64,000 nucleotides of DNA from JAHDFB01 sp965658745 (GTDB lineage: Bacteria; Bacteroidota; Bacteroidia; Chitinophagales; Saprospiraceae), in the NCBI GenBank assembly GCA_965658745.1, contig CBFHTK010000010.1, positions 1 through 64,000 of the forward strand, in the 5' to 3' direction. A program made the translations under genes and the position numbers. Shown here in pieces: positions 60,890-64,000 of the stretch. Under the pieces are notes generated by a model. That model was not told where the DNA came from, searched no databases, and was given only the letters and a program-made list of their open reading frames with translations. Positions within the stretch are counted from its first letter, which is position 1; each line of letters opens with the position of its first letter.

Positions 60890-61363
60890 ATGGATAAGTC
60901 AAACCTTAAAGATTTTTTCGAAAGTGCAAGACAGGTTTCAAAACCAGATATGGAAAGACTATCAGTTGAAACACATGACGAAGTTTTTAAGAGAACAGAC
61001 TGTCTAAGTTGCGGCAACTGCTGCAAAACTGCACCTCCGATAGTTACTCCCGCTGATATAAAGAGAATTGCAAGGTTTCTTGGAAAAAGTCCAAAGCAAA
61101 TAATCCGAAATTTCACCATTCAAGACTTCAATGGAGAAATGTCTTTTGATCAGGTACCATGTCGATTTTTGGGAGAAGATAATTACTGTAGTATTTATGA
61201 AGCCCGTCCAGAAGCTTGCCGAGATTACCCACATACACGGTCAAATCAATTCATGAGGCGCAAAAATCTGCACATTAAGAATCTTGAGATCTGTCCAGCT
61301 GTAGAAGAGATCATAACTACAATGGAAAACAAAATCAAAGAGCAAGGATTAGATCACGCATAA
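60890..61363 (+). CDS. YkgJ-family cysteine cluster protein
   Basis: A 157-residue protein with a cysteine cluster thought to bind an Fe-S or zinc centre. Ligands are in CLSCGNCCKTAPPIV (four Cys), VPCRFLGEDNYCSIYEARPEACRDYP and the late EICPAVEE; these are the typical order of the UPF0153/YkgJ family. I chose the ATG at 60890; a TTG at 60863 would add 9 residues. The function is not known. Co-transcribed with the deacetylase and the SRPBCC/GyrI gene. Confidence 0.87.
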   Translation: MDKSNLKDFFESARQVSKPDMERLSVETHDEVFKRTDCLSCGNCCKTAPPIVTPADIKRIARFLGKSPKQIIRNFTIQDFNGEMSFDQVPCRFLGEDNYCSIYEARPEACRDYPHTRSNQFMRRKNLHIKNLEICPAVEEIITTMENKIKEQGLDHA

Positions 61364-61396
61364 TTTCACGAAATTTGCAGTGTAAAGCAATAAATT

Positions 61397-62401
61397 ATGA
61401 AAATTCTAAGATACTTATCGTACGTTCTTTTGTCACTGATAGTGCTTTTCATAGTACTAGCATTTGTTTTGCCAACAGAACAACAAATCACTACCAGCAA
61501 GACTATAGACGGTCCTCAATTAATGGTCTTTAATGCCATAAATGACCTCAGAGCTCAGGAAGACTGGTCTCCATTCAAAGATGCTGATCCAACAATGGAT
61601 TGGACTATGGGGGACAAGCTAGTAGGCAAAGGAGCAAGCTATACCTGGACAAGTGATAATCAAGGCGATGGTAATTATCGCATAGTGGAATCTAACCTTG
61701 AAACCGGTATCAAAACAGAAGTTAAGTTTGGCGAGAAAAGAGGTGGTAAAGGAACAATCTCTTTGAATCCAAACGATGAAAGCACAGAGGTGAACTGGAC
61801 TTTTGAATTCAAAGCAGGTAGATTTACGAATGTTCTTATGCCAATTCTCAAAGTAGGAATGAAAAATACCTTCAAAAAAGGACTTGAAAACCTTGACGCT
61901 TTGATCAAAACAAGAAAAAACGAAGGCAAATATTATGGCTATTCTATAAATCAAGAAGTCATTCCATTGAAGTACTATGCCACAAAGAGATCAGAAGTCA
62001 GTCAGGATAAGGTTCAGCAATTTTATGCTTCAAATCTCGGATATCTATTCACGTCCATCCAAAATGCCGGTGCTGAAATGTCTGGCAAACCTAGTGGTTT
62101 AATCTATAACTTCAAGCCTCAAGAATCAAAAGTGGATATTGCAGCGGGTATTCCTATTTCAGATGAGGTTAACTTGGAAGAGGTACCTTTAGAAACAATA
62201 GAAGCGGGAAAAGCCGCGCAGCTAGACTTTTACGGAGATTACAGTGACATACCAATTGCTCATGCTGCAATCCAAGCTTATCTAAGTGACCGCGAGCTAA
62301 TTCACAATTGGCCAATCATCGAAGAGTACGTTACTGACCCTTCAGTTGAAAAAGACCCGGCAAAGTGGCTGACCGTTATTTCTTACCCAATTGCAAACTA
62401 A
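61397..62401 (+). CDS. Membrane-anchored SRPBCC plus GyrI-like fusion protein
   Basis: A 334-residue protein with an N-terminal transmembrane segment (about 8-27), an SRPBCC/START-like ligand-binding domain (about 35-175, SKTIDGPQLMVFNAIND and SYTWTSDNQGDGNY) and a GyrI-like small-molecule-binding domain (about 180-334, QEVIPLKYYATKR and AAGIPISDEV). This fusion is known among Bacteroidota. A ligand-binding or detoxifying role on the membrane is inferred only. Its stop is directly followed by the gamma-carbonic-anhydrase-like ATG with no gap. Confidence 0.82.
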   Translation: MKILRYLSYVLLSLIVLFIVLAFVLPTEQQITTSKTIDGPQLMVFNAINDLRAQEDWSPFKDADPTMDWTMGDKLVGKGASYTWTSDNQGDGNYRIVESNLETGIKTEVKFGEKRGGKGTISLNPNDESTEVNWTFEFKAGRFTNVLMPILKVGMKNTFKKGLENLDALIKTRKNEGKYYGYSINQEVIPLKYYATKRSEVSQDKVQQFYASNLGYLFTSIQNAGAEMSGKPSGLIYNFKPQESKVDIAAGIPISDEVNLEEVPLETIEAGKAAQLDFYGDYSDIPIAHAAIQAYLSDRELIHNWPIIEEYVTDPSVEKDPAKWLTVISYPIAN

Positions 62402-63001
62402 ATGATTTTTGAATTCAAAGGTTTTATTCCCGTAGTGCATGAAAGTGCTTTTGTTCACCCGCAGGCAACAGTCACTGGCAATGTAACTATTGGAAAAGAC
62501 GTATATATTGGACCGGGAGCTGCAATCAGAGGTGATTGGGGTAAAATCATCATAAAAGACGGATGCAATGTTCAAGAAAACTGCACGATCCACATGTTTC
62601 CTGGCACAACTGTCATTTTAGAAGAAAACGCTCATATAGGTCATGGCGCTATCATTCATGGTGCGCATATTGGCGAAAACTGTATGGTCGGAATGAATGC
62701 CGTAGTCATGGATAATGTAGAACTAGGTACCGAATCTATCGTAGGTGCTTTAAGTTTTATAAAGGGAAACGAAATTATACCTCCTCGCTCGCTGGTAGTT
62801 GGAAATCCTGGAAGAGTCATAAAGACCGTTTCAGACAAGATGATTGCTTGGAAGACAAAAGGTACACAGCTTTATCAAACATTGCCAGAAGACTGTCATA
62901 CAAGCCTAAAAGAAGTAAAACCGTTGAGAGAAGCTCCAAAAGATAAACCTAATCAAGAGGTTTTGTTTAACACTTGGAATAAGATTAAGGATCAAGACTA
63001 A
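62402..63001 (+). CDS. Gamma-carbonic-anhydrase-like hexapeptide-repeat protein (YrdA/PaaY type)
   Basis: A 199-residue left-handed beta-helix protein. Hexapeptide repeats run from about 14 to 140 (VTGNVTIGKDVYIGPGAAI, IGHGAIIHGAHIGENCMVG). Putative metal His residues are in ENCTIHMFPG and HIGHGAIIHG, as in gamma-class carbonic anhydrases, but PaaY-type thioesterases share them. C-terminal part helical. The start abuts the stop of the previous gene, so translation is coupled. Confidence 0.88.
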   Translation: MIFEFKGFIPVVHESAFVHPQATVTGNVTIGKDVYIGPGAAIRGDWGKIIIKDGCNVQENCTIHMFPGTTVILEENAHIGHGAIIHGAHIGENCMVGMNAVVMDNVELGTESIVGALSFIKGNEIIPPRSLVVGNPGRVIKTVSDKMIAWKTKGTQLYQTLPEDCHTSLKEVKPLREAPKDKPNQEVLFNTWNKIKDQD

Positions 63002-63034
63002 AACCGCACCCTTCGTTTAACGAAAAGTAATTTC

Positions 63035-63484
63035 ATGAAAGTACTAATGGTTTGTCTAGGAAATATTTGTAGATCACCACTTGCAGAAGGTATTTTACAA
63101 TCGAAAATAGACCGCTTGCAATTAGACTGGGAAATAGACAGCTGCGGCACATCAGGCTTTCATAACGGCGAATTACCCGACAGCAGGTCGATTGAAGTTG
63201 CTCACAACCATCAAATAGACATTACAAATCAAAGATCTCGTAAGCTCAAGGCTCAAGATTTGGCAGAATTTGATCTAATTCTGGCAATGGATACATCAAA
63301 TTATGCTGATATCATCAAACTTGCTAAAAATGAGGAGCAACGTTCCAAAGTACACCTTATTCTCAACTTCCTTTATCCCGATCAAAATAGAGCAGTACCA
63401 GACCCTTATTATGAAGGAGGCTTCGAGAGCGTCTTCGAAATGATCAATCAGGCTTGCGATCAAATTGTCGCTAAATACAGCTAA
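63035..63484 (+). CDS. Low-molecular-weight protein tyrosine phosphatase
   Basis: A 149-residue cytoplasmic phosphatase. The P-loop CLGNICR (Cys7 to Arg13) comes directly after the first strand, and the general acid is in PDPYYEGGFE (about 123). These are the diagnostic elements of the LMW-PTP family, which also covers arsenate reductases; ordinary PTP spacing and the YY after DP favour phosphatase. Last complete gene of the plus-strand cluster. Confidence 0.92.
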   Translation: MKVLMVCLGNICRSPLAEGILQSKIDRLQLDWEIDSCGTSGFHNGELPDSRSIEVAHNHQIDITNQRSRKLKAQDLAEFDLILAMDTSNYADIIKLAKNEEQRSKVHLILNFLYPDQNRAVPDPYYEGGFESVFEMINQACDQIVAKYS

Positions 63485-63665
63485 ATTATGTTTGTATAAT
63501 TCTCTCAATTGTTCCCTTTATTCACCTCCACATTTTAGCTTTTTTTCTGACGGGAACAACTATTAACAGAATTCACCATCTAAATACGCATAAGTATTTG
63601 ATTTCTAACAAATTACAAATTTGTGAAAAAGCATTTCTTACCTCTGCGAAATCCTTCTTTTTTAT

Positions 63666-63673
63666 TATATTTG
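63666..63673 (+). promoter_or_regulatory. Candidate -7 element of gyrB
   Basis: TATATTTG matches TAnnTTTG, 22 bases before the gyrB ATG. The nearest TTTG is too far upstream (about 43 bases), so only the -7 is supported. Confidence 0.45.
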
Positions 63674-63695
63674 CGCATTAAATTAATTGCAAAAT

Positions 63696-64000
63696 ATGAG
63701 TGAAAATAAAGGGAATTACGATGCGAGTAACATCACCGCATTAGAGGGTCTCGAAGCGGTTCGAAAAAGGCCAGGAATGTATATCGGGAGTACCGATACT
63801 AAAGGTCTTCATCACCTTGTTTGGGAAGTCGTCGATAACTCAATTGATGAGCACCTAGCAGGTCATTGTAAGTCAATTCATACTATTATCCACGAAGATA
63901 ACTCCATCTCAGTACGAGATGACGGTCGAGGTATACCGACAGGTATGCATGAGAAGCTCCAGAAAAGTGCCCTTGAGGTTGTAATGACTGTACTCCATGC
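63696..64000 (+). CDS. gyrB: DNA gyrase subunit B, N-terminal part (cut by window edge)
   Basis: Only the first 101 codons are in the window. ATPase (GHKL) subunit of the type II topoisomerase that adds negative supercoils. EAVRKRPGMYIGSTD (about 20-34), LVWEVVDNSIDEHLAG with the catalytic Glu and Mg-binding Asn, and VRDDGRGIPTGMH are in place. The paralogue ParE shares these features; the wording GMHEKLQKSALEVVMTVLHA (20 residues) is typical of GyrB. Confidence 0.92.
   Translation, partial: MSENKGNYDASNITALEGLEAVRKRPGMYIGSTDTKGLHHLVWEVVDNSIDEHLAGHCKSIHTIIHEDNSISVRDDGRGIPTGMHEKLQKSALEVVMTVLH

Overview
The window is AT-rich chromosomal DNA from a member of the Bacteroidota, probably a free-living, aerobic, non-fermenting type. 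No finer rank can be fixed from the sequence alone. The evidence is type IX secretion parts (an SprA-type plug protein, a PorP/SprF protein, a PorE-like OmpA lipid-envelope protein and a giant adhesin ending in a gliding-motility-type sorting domain), a TonB-dependent receptor with a carboxypeptidase-regulatory N-terminus, a type III glutamine synthetase, a six-gene Na+-NQR operon, signal peptides ending in AQ, and the Bacteroidota -7 promoter motif TAnnTTTG in front of many genes. Coding density is high; there is no rRNA operon, prophage, CRISPR array or defence island.

Layout. 1-3.6 kb, minus strand: start of glyA (cut by the window), adk-obg, a flavin split-barrel protein and a short-chain dehydrogenase. 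3.9-6.0 kb, plus: MlaE/MlaF-like lipid transporter pair and a TIGR04282 glycosyltransferase-like protein. 6.0-11.5 kb, minus: HEAT-like protein, periplasmic adaptor plus TolC, T9SS plug protein, unknown protein. 11.7-13.4 kb: pyruvate kinase, terminator, and a long imperfect palindrome that looks like a decayed miniature transposable element. 13.4-28.8 kb: mostly minus-strand housekeeping and envelope genes (amidohydrolase, TonB receptor with a histidine kinase and a DUF3089 lipoprotein, dapA, accA, a three-gene operon of an unknown conserved protein, an M15 peptidase and a thioredoxin-like protein, an acyl-CoA dehydrogenase), with a plus-strand esterase at 15.2-16.0 kb.

29-32 kb, plus: fabF, rnc and a membrane metal-dependent hydrolase, separated from acpP, which sits alone at 40 kb. 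32.5-37.6 kb, minus: a 1583-residue secreted adhesin with an L-type lectin domain and 11 Ig-like repeats, next to a degenerate remnant of a second sorting domain. 38-42.5 kb: tRNA-Cys, a small coiled-coil membrane protein, a D-2-hydroxyacid dehydrogenase, acpP, glutamine synthetase III with a striking palindrome at its promoter. 42.7-50.6 kb, minus: lipase, lipoprotein, nqrABCDEF, where NqrA carries an unusual signal peptide and membrane anchor. 50.8-54.9 kb, minus: porP/sprF - porE-like - pnuC. 55.4-59.9 kb, minus: radC - M14 carboxypeptidase - fumarylacetoacetase. 60.2-64 kb, plus: polysaccharide deacetylase, YkgJ-type cysteine-cluster protein, SRPBCC/GyrI-like fusion, gamma-carbonic-anhydrase-like protein, low-molecular-weight phosphatase and the start of gyrB.

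I see no complete, clearly new multi-gene system. The best candidates for a second look are the anchored NqrA, the PorE-like protein fused to DUF1573, the lectin/Ig-repeat adhesin with an adjacent decayed relative, the 170-bp palindromic element, the glutamine synthetase operator-like palindrome, and the unknown-protein/M15/thioredoxin operon.
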